Origin: CAYURP01 sp964447175
Lineage (GTDB): Bacteria; Zixibacteria; MSB-5A5; SM23-73-2
Assembly (NCBI GenBank): GCA_964447175.1
Contig: CAYURP010000010.1
Location: forward strand, 7,149 to 71,148
DNA: 64,000 bases
Reading direction: 5' to 3'
In this document: piece by piece, positions 26,174 through 33,905 of the stretch
Numbering within the stretch: the first letter of the stretch is position 1
Layout: each line of letters begins with the position of its first letter
The notes under the pieces: model-generated
What the model was told of the DNA's origin: nothing
Database searches by the model: none
What the model saw: the letters and a program-made list of their open reading frames with translations, nothing else
Translations under genes and position numbers: made by a program

Positions 26174-26572
26174 TCATCCCTGGATTATCTTTACTATGAC
26201 TTTTCTGGATCTGGGTCCGTCGAACTCGCAGAAGAAAATTCCCTGCCAGGTGCCTAATACCAGTGAGCCATTTTCGATTATTATGATCTCGGATGCACCC
26301 ACCAGTGATGATTTTATATGAGCGGCTGCATTTCCCTCCAGATGGGAATAATTATCGTCAAAGGGTATGACCTTGTTGAGCTCTTTGATTATGTCTTTTC
26401 TCACGGATGGATCTGCGTTCTCGTTTATGGTTACTCCGGCTGTGGTATGAGGCACATAAACCAAACAGATTCCGGATTTGATCTTGCTTTCCTTTACACT
26501 GCTCTGGATCAGATGGGTTATGTCGACAAGCTCCAACCGATTGGATGTTTTGACGTTAAGCTGTTTGATCAT
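26174..26572 (-). CDS. yjbQ: YjbQ family (UPF0047) protein
   Basis: A 132-residue member of the YjbQ/UPF0047 family, annotated in several databases as secondary thiamine-phosphate synthase because it can complement thiE loss in E. coli; its true role is uncertain. Signatures are 'CLVYVPHTTAGVTINENADPSVRKDI', 'SHLEGNAAAHIKSSLVGASEIIIIENG' and the C-terminal 'LGTWQGIFFCEFDGPRSRKV', containing the conserved His and Cys. Overlaps the ftsY stop by four bases (ATGA), so it is translated with ftsY. Confidence 0.95.
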   Translation of the reverse strand: MIKQLNVKTSNRLELVDITHLIQSSVKESKIKSGICLVYVPHTTAGVTINENADPSVRKDIIKELNKVIPFDDNYSHLEGNAAAHIKSSLVGASEIIIIENGSLVLGTWQGIFFCEFDGPRSRKVIVKIIQG

Positions 26573-27486
26573 TGGAACAAAGCCTCCACAAAGGATTCAG
26601 AGTCAAATGGTTCTAAATCTTCGGATTTTTCACCCAACCCCACATATTTTACCGGAATTTTTAAATCCGAGGTAATGGCTATGACAATTCCACCTTTGGC
26701 TGTTCCGTCCAGTTTTGCCAGGATGATGCCGGTTACTCCCACTGCCTCTTTGAAAATCTTTGCCTGGGATATGGCGTTCTGGCCCGTGGTAGCATCTATG
26801 ACTAATAAAACCTCATGCGGGGCACCGGGAAGGGATTTGTCCATCACCCTTTTTATTTTCTTCAGCTCCTCCATCAGATTAAATTTGGTGTGCAGCCTGC
26901 CTGCAGTATCGGCAATGACTATGTCCATCTCTCGAGCTTGAGCTGACTTCAAAGCATCGAAAGCCACTGATGCCGGGTCCTGATAAGGCTGAGATTTTAC
27001 CATATCCACACCCACCCTCTTTGCCCAGATGTCAAGCTGGTCCACGGCGGCAGCCCGGAAGGTATCACATGCGGCTAAAAGCACTTTCTTGCCCCTGTCC
27101 TGATATATTTTAGCCAATTTAGCTATAGAGGTGGTTTTTCCGGTGCCGTTCACTCCCACCACCATTATCACCCAGGGAGTGGTGGATAACTCCGCTGGCT
27201 GGTCTGGAGCACTTGTGTCATTGAGAATCGACTTTATCTGTTGTTTCAAAAGGGAAATCACCGTCGCAGGATCGGTGTTCTTTTCTTTCTGGGAAAGGTT
27301 CTCCATACCCTGAATTATGTTTGTCGTTCCGGTCAGGCCCACATCGGCTTTCAGGAGGATCTCCTCCAGCTCATCAAAAAGCTCTCTATCCAGTTTCTTA
27401 TGAAGGCCAACCAGCCCTCCGATCTTTTTTACCAGGCTTTCCCTGGTCTTGATCAGCCCCGAACTTAATTTTCCCAGCGATATCAT
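26569..27486 (-). CDS. ftsY: Signal recognition particle receptor FtsY
   Basis: FtsY is the SRP receptor GTPase that docks ribosome-SRP complexes at the membrane. The 305 residues contain the four-helix N domain followed by the G domain with GVNGTGKTTSIAKLA (G1), DTFRAAAVDQL (insertion box), DTAGRLHTKFNLMEEL (G3) and ILAKLDGTAKGG (G4/G5). The acidic membrane-binding A domain of E. coli FtsY is missing, as in many bacteria. It follows smc by 30 bases that consist largely of ACTCTNN heptads. Confidence 0.97.
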   Translation of the reverse strand: MISLGKLSSGLIKTRESLVKKIGGLVGLHKKLDRELFDELEEILLKADVGLTGTTNIIQGMENLSQKEKNTDPATVISLLKQQIKSILNDTSAPDQPAELSTTPWVIMVVGVNGTGKTTSIAKLAKIYQDRGKKVLLAACDTFRAAAVDQLDIWAKRVGVDMVKSQPYQDPASVAFDALKSAQAREMDIVIADTAGRLHTKFNLMEELKKIKRVMDKSLPGAPHEVLLVIDATTGQNAISQAKIFKEAVGVTGIILAKLDGTAKGGIVIAITSDLKIPVKYVGLGEKSEDLEPFDSESFVEALFQ

Positions 27487-27493
27487 TGTCGAT

Positions 27494-27553
27494 TTACTCT
27501 TTTCACTCTTTACTCTCTACTCTCTACTCTCCACTCTTAACTCTTTACTCTTA
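27494..27553. repeat. Degenerate heptanucleotide repeat ACTCTNN, about 8-9 units
   Basis: A run of ACTCT-based seven-base units spans the ftsY-smc gap and the last codons of smc. Same unit as at 1710-1741. Confidence 0.75.
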
Positions 27554-30500
27554 TTTTCTTCCTTTTCCAATCTAACCGAGACGATTTTCGAAACGCCGGG
27601 TTTTTCCATAGTTACCCCGTACAGGACGTCGGATGATTCCATGCTGAGCTTGTTATGGGTGATGACTATAAACTGAGTGTGAGTGCTGAAACTTTTGATT
27701 AATTTCAAAAATCTAGCAAGGTTGGCATCGTCCAGAGGAGCATCTACCTCGTCTAAGATGCAGAAAGGGCTGGGTTTTACCAAATAGATTCCGAACAAAA
27801 GGGAAATAGCCACTAAAGCCTTTTCTCCGCCTGAAAGCTGATCCAGTCTCAGAAGCTTTTTGCCTCGGGGGCTGGCTGAGATGCCAATGTTGGTTTCGAG
27901 AGGATCTTCTTCATCCTCCAGCCAGATATCCGCTTCGCCACCCTGGAAAAGATCAGAGAAGATTTTCTTAAAATTGATTTTTACCCGGTCAAATGTCTCC
28001 AGAAAAAGTTTTCTGGCTGTCTTGTTGATGGTGAGTATGGCTGAGTTAAGTGATTCCTTGGCACCTAACAGGTCCTGATATTGTTCGTTTAAGAAATCCA
28101 ATCTCTGCTTCTGGGATCTGTATTCGTCCACAGCTAAAAGATTCACCGGACCCATTCCCTCAATTCTCTCCTTCAGGAAATCCCTTCTTTTCTTCATTTC
28201 CTCTATATGAGTTTTCTCCTCCTCTTCCGGATATGGAAGTTTGGTTACATCCACCTGATAATCCTCCCAGATTTTTTCCTTGAGCCTTTGAACATCATTT
28301 GAGATTTTAAGTTTTTCCATTTCCAGGCTGTGAGTTTCCTCCTGAAATCTTTCCTTTTGCTCCCTCAGCTTTTTCAGGTTCTCCTCAATTCGGTTTACAT
28401 TATCTGTGTATTCGTTTTTGATGTGGGTTTTGGAGTTCACCATCTCGTATTTGGATTCTTTGAGCTCCAGGATTTTTGTCAGCTCCTGCTCAATCTCCTC
28501 TTTTTTTTGGGCGATCTCCAGGATTTTTTTGGTCCAGTCCTTTATCTCCTCTTCCTTTGACTTTAAACTATTTTCAATTTCCAGTATCAGCTCTCCTAAT
28601 CTCTTTTTATCATTCTCCAGCTGTTCTGTTTTCCCTTGGATGGTTACTATTTTTATTCTTAACTCATTTAAATCCTGATAGATTTTATCCTTGGTTTTCT
28701 CCAGCTCCTTCAGTTTTTCCTCTGAGTTTTGTTTCTCCTGAACGATTTTTAAATTTTCATTTTTAAGAATTGAGTGTTTTTCATTTTTTTCACTCAGATC
28801 GACATTTAACTGATGAATTTTTGAGCTGGTCTCCTCCTGCTGGGCTTTTATATCCTTCAATCTTTTTTCCATCTCGGATTTTTCAATATTCAGATGATCT
28901 AACTTAAGTTCTTTTTCCCTGAGATGCTCAAGCATAGACTTGATTTCATCTTGTTTTGATGATAAAACCTGGGAGATATGGCTTTTTTCCGATAAGGCTT
29001 TTTCTTTCTCCTTCTCGATTTTACTCAGCTGGCTTTGAAGTTCTGTGATCTTTTCTCTTGTAATCTCTGATTCCTTATGTTTTGTATCAAAGAAAAACTC
29101 TTGTTTTTCCCCGAAGGTTATAACTCTTCCCTCTTTTATCGCCTCGCCATTTATGGAAACTAAAGTTGAACTGGAATCGGTCTGGGAAGCCAGGTTCAGA
29201 GCATCCTCGAATGAGGATAGGATTAATGCCTGGCCCAGGAGGAATTCCATCAGGGGTTTGAATTGCTTCTGACAATCAATGGCTTCAATGGCCCATTTTC
29301 CTTTATGCTTGATTTTAGATAGTTCTGGTCTTGAGATATGATATTCTTTGAATTTCTCTAAAATCAGAAGAGAGATTTCCCCTTTTTTATTTTCTTGCAA
29401 GTAATCTATGATTTCCCGAGCGGACTTGATGTCATTAACCACAATGAAGTTCAGGGATTCACCTAAAAGGGTTCTGATGGCTTTGTCATACTTTTCCTCT
29501 GTGGTAAAAAGATTGCCCAGGTAGTCTACGATTCCAGGTAAATTTTCCCTTTGATCCAGAGGTGATGTTTTCTCCCGTTGATAGCTCTGGTAGCTGAGTA
29601 ATATTTCCTTCAGAAGTATTGAATGTTTTTTTAGCGAATTGAGTTCGGATTCTGCCCTGATTTTCTCCAGGCTTAACTTCTCCAGGTTTGATTCACAGGA
29701 TTTTAGTTTTTCCTCTAAAGAGTTTTTCTCTTCAGTCTCAGTTTTTAAGTTCTTTTTGTCATTTTCCAGAGATTGGGATTGGTTCTCGATCTCTTTTATA
29801 ATGGAGTTTAGTCTCTCTGAGAAGATTTTTGCTTCCTTTTGATACCGCAGATTCTCCTTTTCCGTATTATCAACCTGTGTGTTTAGATTTTGAATCTCCA
29901 TTTTGACCTGGTTCTCTTTTGTCTTAAGTTCCTCAAGGTTTTTGGAGATGTTTTCATGGTTTATTTTAGTTTTCTCATATTCTTCTTCTATTTTGAGTCT
30001 GGACTCCAGATCGGAGTTGTCATTCTCTTTAAGCTTGAGACTCTCAGATAAATCTAAAAAAGACTTCTCTTTGATCTTTTTATCTTCATTGATTTTGACC
30101 AGACGGAGCTGTAGATCCTTTTTCGCATCCTTTGCTTTGTTTACCAGTTCTTTTAAGTTAGCTTCCCTTTCAACTGTGATTGACTTTTCTCTCTCCAGAT
30201 TGTAAACTCTTTGAGAAAGCTCCTCCTTTTCCCTTTGCAATGCGTAATTCTCCTTTTCAATATCCAGAAGTTGAGCTTTCAGGCTCTGAAGCTGTGATTC
30301 TTTTTCCTTGGTTTTATCTTTGAGTTCCTCTCTTTTCTCCTCCAGCTCCTCCAGATTCTCCTTAACTTTTTTCTCTGAGCATGAAAATAAAGACAGGTCA
30401 AATCCGGCTAATTTGACATCTAAGTCTTTCAATTCCTCCCGGTACTTTTTAAATCGTTCCCCTTTCTGGTATTGCCTGTTCAGGGAATTGACCTGACGTT

Positions 30501-31095
30501 CCACCTCTTTTATTATGTCAGTTATCCTTAACAGGTCGTTCTGGGTGGCTTCTAATTTCCTCTGGGCAGCCTTTTTTCTCCTTTTATATTTGGATATTCC
30601 GGATGCTTCCTCAAATAGAAATCTCCTCTCCTCGGCTTGGTCTGAAAGGATTATTTCGATCATCTCTCTTTGCAAAACGGAATAGGTATGAGCTCCCATT
30701 CCCGTGTCTGAAAAAAGGTCGATTATATCTTTCAGCCTGCAGGGATTTTTGTTGATATGATATTCGCTTTCCCCGGACCTGAAAAGCCTGCGGGTCACAG
30801 AGACCTCGCTGTACTCGATGGGTAAAATTTTTCCTCTATTATCCAGGGTTAACGAGACCTCAGCCATTCCTAAAGGTTTGAGCTCCTGAGTTCCGTGGAA
30901 GATGACCTCCTCCATTTTGTCTCCCCGCAGGATGGAGGTCTTTTGCTCCCCCAAAACCCAGCGCAGGGCGTCCACGATGTTGGTTTTACCGCATCCATTG
31001 GGTCCCACTATGGCGGTTATCCCCTGATCAAAGAAAATCTTGGTCTTTAAAGGGAAAGATTTGAAACCTAAAAGCTCCAGGTTGGAAAGATACAA
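27517..31095 (-). CDS. smc: Chromosome segregation protein SMC
   Basis: SMC is the bacterial condensin ATPase. At 1192 residues it has the full layout: N-terminal ATPase half with Walker A GPNGCGKTNIVDALRW, long coiled coil, hinge (~505-690, 'LPGIVDYLGNLF', 'VINGEAIKEGRVIT' type), return coil, and C-terminal half with signature LSGGEKALVAISLLFG and Walker B PFCILDEVDAPLDD. The start is TTG at 31095 directly abutting the TAG of the upstream gene (31096-31098), so translation is coupled. The last ~11 residues (ending RVESRE) are encoded by the ACTCTNN heptad repeat and are not part of the family consensus. Confidence 0.97.
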   Translation of the reverse strand: MYLSNLELLGFKSFPLKTKIFFDQGITAIVGPNGCGKTNIVDALRWVLGEQKTSILRGDKMEEVIFHGTQELKPLGMAEVSLTLDNRGKILPIEYSEVSVTRRLFRSGESEYHINKNPCRLKDIIDLFSDTGMGAHTYSVLQREMIEIILSDQAEERRFLFEEASGISKYKRRKKAAQRKLEATQNDLLRITDIIKEVERQVNSLNRQYQKGERFKKYREELKDLDVKLAGFDLSLFSCSEKKVKENLEELEEKREELKDKTKEKESQLQSLKAQLLDIEKENYALQREKEELSQRVYNLEREKSITVEREANLKELVNKAKDAKKDLQLRLVKINEDKKIKEKSFLDLSESLKLKENDNSDLESRLKIEEEYEKTKINHENISKNLEELKTKENQVKMEIQNLNTQVDNTEKENLRYQKEAKIFSERLNSIIKEIENQSQSLENDKKNLKTETEEKNSLEEKLKSCESNLEKLSLEKIRAESELNSLKKHSILLKEILLSYQSYQREKTSPLDQRENLPGIVDYLGNLFTTEEKYDKAIRTLLGESLNFIVVNDIKSAREIIDYLQENKKGEISLLILEKFKEYHISRPELSKIKHKGKWAIEAIDCQKQFKPLMEFLLGQALILSSFEDALNLASQTDSSSTLVSINGEAIKEGRVITFGEKQEFFFDTKHKESEITREKITELQSQLSKIEKEKEKALSEKSHISQVLSSKQDEIKSMLEHLREKELKLDHLNIEKSEMEKRLKDIKAQQEETSSKIHQLNVDLSEKNEKHSILKNENLKIVQEKQNSEEKLKELEKTKDKIYQDLNELRIKIVTIQGKTEQLENDKKRLGELILEIENSLKSKEEEIKDWTKKILEIAQKKEEIEQELTKILELKESKYEMVNSKTHIKNEYTDNVNRIEENLKKLREQKERFQEETHSLEMEKLKISNDVQRLKEKIWEDYQVDVTKLPYPEEEEKTHIEEMKKRRDFLKERIEGMGPVNLLAVDEYRSQKQRLDFLNEQYQDLLGAKESLNSAILTINKTARKLFLETFDRVKINFKKIFSDLFQGGEADIWLEDEEDPLETNIGISASPRGKKLLRLDQLSGGEKALVAISLLFGIYLVKPSPFCILDEVDAPLDDANLARFLKLIKSFSTHTQFIVITHNKLSMESSDVLYGVTMEKPGVSKIVSVRLEKEENKSKELRVESRE

Positions 31096-31650
31096 CTACG
31101 CCTCCACGGTTTTTTTCACCCTTAAGTTTTTTAATATCTTAATTATGGAATCATATTGCTCGTCCAGATATAGAAGATGGGAGGGGATAATTAGCTCCAG
31201 GTTGTAAAAAGGTGATCCTGCTTTTTTCCGGACTCCCATACGAATTTCAGCCTCTGATATAAGCCCCAGATAGGCATTAAGAAAATTTTTACTGAGGTCC
31301 ATATCCAGGCTTATATCGAATCTGTAATCTCTAAGCCTGCGGGTGAAGCTTCCTTTGGGTAACCCCAACCATCCCATCTCCTCTTTTTTCAGAGGAATTA
31401 CATCATGGTTTTTGAAGGTGGAAATGAATCCCTGGGTGCTGAAAGGCAATAAATAAGAGATCTGCAGATCCGAGAAAATGTCCTCCAGAGAGGAAAGGTG
31501 ATTGAAGACAGAGGAGAAGCTCTCCGCCTGATGAGGAAGTAGAATTAACAAGGATTGAGCCTGGCTCAAATTGGTAGCAAAGGAGAAAGGCTTCTGTTTA
31601 AAGAAAAGTTTGTTTTTCCAGATAAGAAGACTTTTTATTATGGGGTTCAT
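31096..31650 (-). CDS. Hypothetical protein, possible degenerate glycosyltransferase-9-like domain
   Basis: A 184-residue protein coupled to smc with no gap. I cannot assign a family with confidence. Short motifs ('LLILLPHQAESFSSVFNHLSSL', 'YLLPFSTQGFISTF', 'YRFDISLDMDLSKNFLNAYLGLISEAEIRMGV') resemble the N-terminal Rossmann domain of heptosyltransferase-like (GT9) proteins, in particular the '[DS]LD.....ASxLLxxxSGAxxRIGF' region, but the donor-binding C-terminal domain is absent, so it is unlikely to be an active glycosyltransferase. The conserved-looking position in the rodZ-smc cluster suggests a cell-envelope or division role; that is inference. Confidence 0.6.
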   Translation of the reverse strand: MNPIIKSLLIWKNKLFFKQKPFSFATNLSQAQSLLILLPHQAESFSSVFNHLSSLEDIFSDLQISYLLPFSTQGFISTFKNHDVIPLKKEEMGWLGLPKGSFTRRLRDYRFDISLDMDLSKNFLNAYLGLISEAEIRMGVRKKAGSPFYNLELIIPSHLLYLDEQYDSIIKILKNLRVKKTVEA

Positions 31651-31669
31651 ATATACGATATTTAGAAAT

Positions 31670-32422
31670 TCATTTAATTTTTGAGCTATCCAGAAAAGAC
31701 GTAAGATTCTCTTTAGTGATTGTCCTTTTTTGGGCTAGCTCACCAGTGGCACCAAAGGGCAGAAGTGGTTGGCCATCCACATATCCGGCAACTCCCCAGG
31801 ACCTGGCTACATTGATCATAAACTCATCTATGGCTTTACATTCCCAGGCAGTGTCTTTACGAAGAATCCCGTTGAATAAGGTGTCTTTGTCTGCTGTTAC
31901 CAGAACCCAGGAATCCTCATTTCCCTCCAGTCTCAAGGTCATTTTATCCACCAGGGGAATCTCTTCAGGAATTGAAACTAAAGATGTTTCCGCTGCTACC
32001 CCCTGGGTTGGGAGTTTTTCTTCAGTGAAATTTAACACTTGTTCCGGTACATGATTGAGAAAAGCGACAATACAAAAGAGTCCGATTATGAAACCAGCTA
32101 ATACCGGGAGCAAGGTGGAGTTCTGTTGCGGATGTTCTTGAGTTGGAGTTGGCTTTCCCTTTTTCTCCATTCCGAAATTCTTTTTGAGTTCCTCAAAATC
32201 TATCCCTAAAAACTCCGAATAGGTTTTAACGAAAATCATCTGATGAGCTGAAGTGGGTAACTGGTCCCACTGATCGTTTTCTATAGCCTTTATATATTTT
32301 TCCTTTATTCGCAGTTCCTCTGCTACTAACCTTATGCTCAATTCTTTAGACCTTCTCTTGTTCTTCAGAAAGGAGCCTAAACTTTTGGTTTCATCTGCGC
32401 TTTCGTCCAGATGTATTCTCAT
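31670..32422 (-). CDS. rodZ: RodZ-like helix-turn-helix membrane protein
   Basis: RodZ links MreB to the membrane in rod-shaped cells. This 250-residue protein has the family order: N-terminal Cro/HTH_25 domain ('LGSFLKNKRRSKELSIRLVAEEL', 'YIKAIENDQWDQLP', 'VKTYSEFLGID', residues ~15-85), a polar linker, one transmembrane helix (~107-125) and a C-terminal DUF4115 beta domain ('LRLEGNEDSWVLVTADKDTLFNGIL...', ending 'LPFGATGELAQ'). No mreB is in the window. It lies 12 bases after maf. Confidence 0.9.
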   Translation of the reverse strand: MRIHLDESADETKSLGSFLKNKRRSKELSIRLVAEELRIKEKYIKAIENDQWDQLPTSAHQMIFVKTYSEFLGIDFEELKKNFGMEKKGKPTPTQEHPQQNSTLLPVLAGFIIGLFCIVAFLNHVPEQVLNFTEEKLPTQGVAAETSLVSIPEEIPLVDKMTLRLEGNEDSWVLVTADKDTLFNGILRKDTAWECKAIDEFMINVARSWGVAGYVDGQPLLPFGATGELAQKRTITKENLTSFLDSSKIK

Positions 32423-32433
32423 TGTTTCTCAGA

Positions 32434-33036
32434 TTAAGTATCCTGGTTCATCTTTTTCAGGGTTTCCTGGAATTTTTTCATGGGCAGCCCGATCACATTG
32501 TCCAGATTTCCCTTAATGTGATCCACCAAAAAGCTTCCCTGGCACTGAATACCATAAGCACCAGCTTTGTCCATGGGTTCACCTGTTTCAATATACTTAA
32601 TTATCTCCTCTTCATCCAGATCCTTGAATTTCACTTCTGTGCAATCGTAATCTGATAAGATTTTGCCATCAGACCTGTTCATCAGGGTTAAACCAGTGTA
32701 AACCTTATGAGTTTTTCCGCTCAGCTTTTTAAGAATCCTTCGGGCGTCCTTTCCATCTATGGGTTTGCCCAGGATTTCGCCATCCAGAACCACAATTGTA
32801 TCCGCACCTAAGATCAACCCCTCTTTTACTTTTTCCGAAATGCTTTTCGCTTTTCTTCTGGATAGCTCCAGAACGTGTTCCACCGGATCAGGGGATATAT
32901 CCTTTTCCTGAATATCCTCAGGTGGAACAACTTTAAATTCTATATTTTCTCTTCTTAAAAGCTGAGCCCTTCTGGGAGAGCTGGAAGCTAAAGTCAATTT
33001 CTTGTTATTTGAAATTTGATTTAAATCGGAATCCAT
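32434..33036 (-). CDS. maf: Maf family nucleoside triphosphate pyrophosphatase
   Basis: Maf proteins hydrolyse non-canonical or canonical NTPs (dTTP/UTP or m7GTP, depending on subgroup) and are linked to division arrest. The 200-residue protein shows 'LASSSPRRAQLLRRENIEF' at the N-terminus, the catalytic 'ILGADTIVVLDGEILGKPIDGKDARRIL' block with the essential Asp, and 'YIETGEPMDKAGAYGIQCQGS', which places it in the YhdE/dTTP-type subgroup (GxPxDKAGAYGIQ). Part of the dtd-maf-rodZ-smc-ftsY run. Confidence 0.95.
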   Translation of the reverse strand: MDSDLNQISNNKKLTLASSSPRRAQLLRRENIEFKVVPPEDIQEKDISPDPVEHVLELSRRKAKSISEKVKEGLILGADTIVVLDGEILGKPIDGKDARRILKKLSGKTHKVYTGLTLMNRSDGKILSDYDCTEVKFKDLDEEEIIKYIETGEPMDKAGAYGIQCQGSFLVDHIKGNLDNVIGLPMKKFQETLKKMNQDT

Positions 33037-33057
33037 TTTTCAATAAATTTAATCTTT

Positions 33058-33498
33058 TTATCTACTGTCCAGGATAAAGGTTATCGGACCCCAGTTGAAG
33101 ATTTTAACCAGCATCTTCGCCCCGAAGATGCCCGATTCAACCTTAAGCTCTTTTTCCTTTGTCAGCTCTATAAATTTCAAATAAAGCTTCTCCGCTTCCT
33201 CAGGATTCAAAGTTTCGGTAAAGCTGGGCCTTCTCCCTTTAGAGGTATCCGCATAGAGGGTGAATTGAGACACAACCAGAATCTCAGCTTTCACGTCCAG
33301 AGCGGAAAGGTTCATTTTCCCGTTATCATCCTCAAATATTCTAAGATTCAAGCACTTCTCCACCAGATAGCTGACATCTTCCTTTTGGTCTCCCTTTTTC
33401 GCTCCCAGAAGAAGAACTATACCCTCACCGATACTTCCGATGACTTTATCTTCAACTTCAACTGACGCTTGTTTGACTCTCTGCAAGACCGCTCTCAA
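33058..33498 (-). CDS. dtd: D-aminoacyl-tRNA deacylase
   Basis: Dtd removes D-amino acids, and glycine from tRNA-Ala, from mischarged tRNAs. The 146 residues start with 'MRAVLQRVKQASVEV' and contain the 'LVVSQFTLYADTSKGRRPSF' active-site strand (SQxT) and the C-terminal Gly-cisPro motif 'NWGPITFIL'. The family usually has N[DA]GPVT, so the Trp at the position before Gly is a small departure. First gene of the minus-strand housekeeping cluster. Confidence 0.96.
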   Translation of the reverse strand: MRAVLQRVKQASVEVEDKVIGSIGEGIVLLLGAKKGDQKEDVSYLVEKCLNLRIFEDDNGKMNLSALDVKAEILVVSQFTLYADTSKGRRPSFTETLNPEEAEKLYLKFIELTKEKELKVESGIFGAKMLVKIFNWGPITFILDSR

Positions 33499-33658
33499 GC
33501 TGCTCGCTCCTCTAAAGTATTTGAAAAGCTAATACAATATTTTGTGTTTGTCAACATAAAAGACCAGGAAATATTGTATATTCATTAGAAATTCATTAAC
33601 TCAAAAGATTCTGGGAAAATTTATAAATTATATAAATAAATTTGTGCAAAACTAAATT

Positions 33659-33688
33659 TTGAATATCTTTTCATAGTGGTTGTATAAT
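33659..33688 (+). promoter_or_regulatory. Promoter upstream of the caspase-like protease (module F, copy 1)
   Basis: TTGAAT (33659-33664), 18-base spacer, TATAAT (33683-33688), inside a ~50-base block (33641-33690) that is repeated at 36241-36290. Start expected near 33695, just before a REP hairpin. Confidence 0.6.
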
Positions 33689-33697
33689 TTTCTTGTT

Positions 33698-33732
33698 CTG
33701 TCAGGTCTTGCCCACTGGGGGTGACCTGACAG
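33698..33732 (+). repeat. REP hairpin family A, copy 8
   Basis: CTGTCAGGTCTTGCCCAC ... GTGACCTGACAG, plus-strand foot GTTC, lies in the presumed 5' leader of the next gene. The rest of 33499-33890 holds nothing else I can name. Confidence 0.85.
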
Positions 33733-33905
33733 CTTCGTTAACTTCGGCAACAGCTTCATAATTTACACAATATACGATAACAAATGTTAAGAAAACACTT
33801 GGCTTTTAGATAATAATTTTTATATTAATGTATATTAAAATAAAAATATTTGAAATATGAGTAATTTTTACCTTTAAAAGAAGGTGTGCAATAAGGCACA
33901 GGTTT

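Noticed and set aside
27494..27553. CRISPR-like array
   Set aside because: Units are seven bases without spacers, a simple degenerate repeat.
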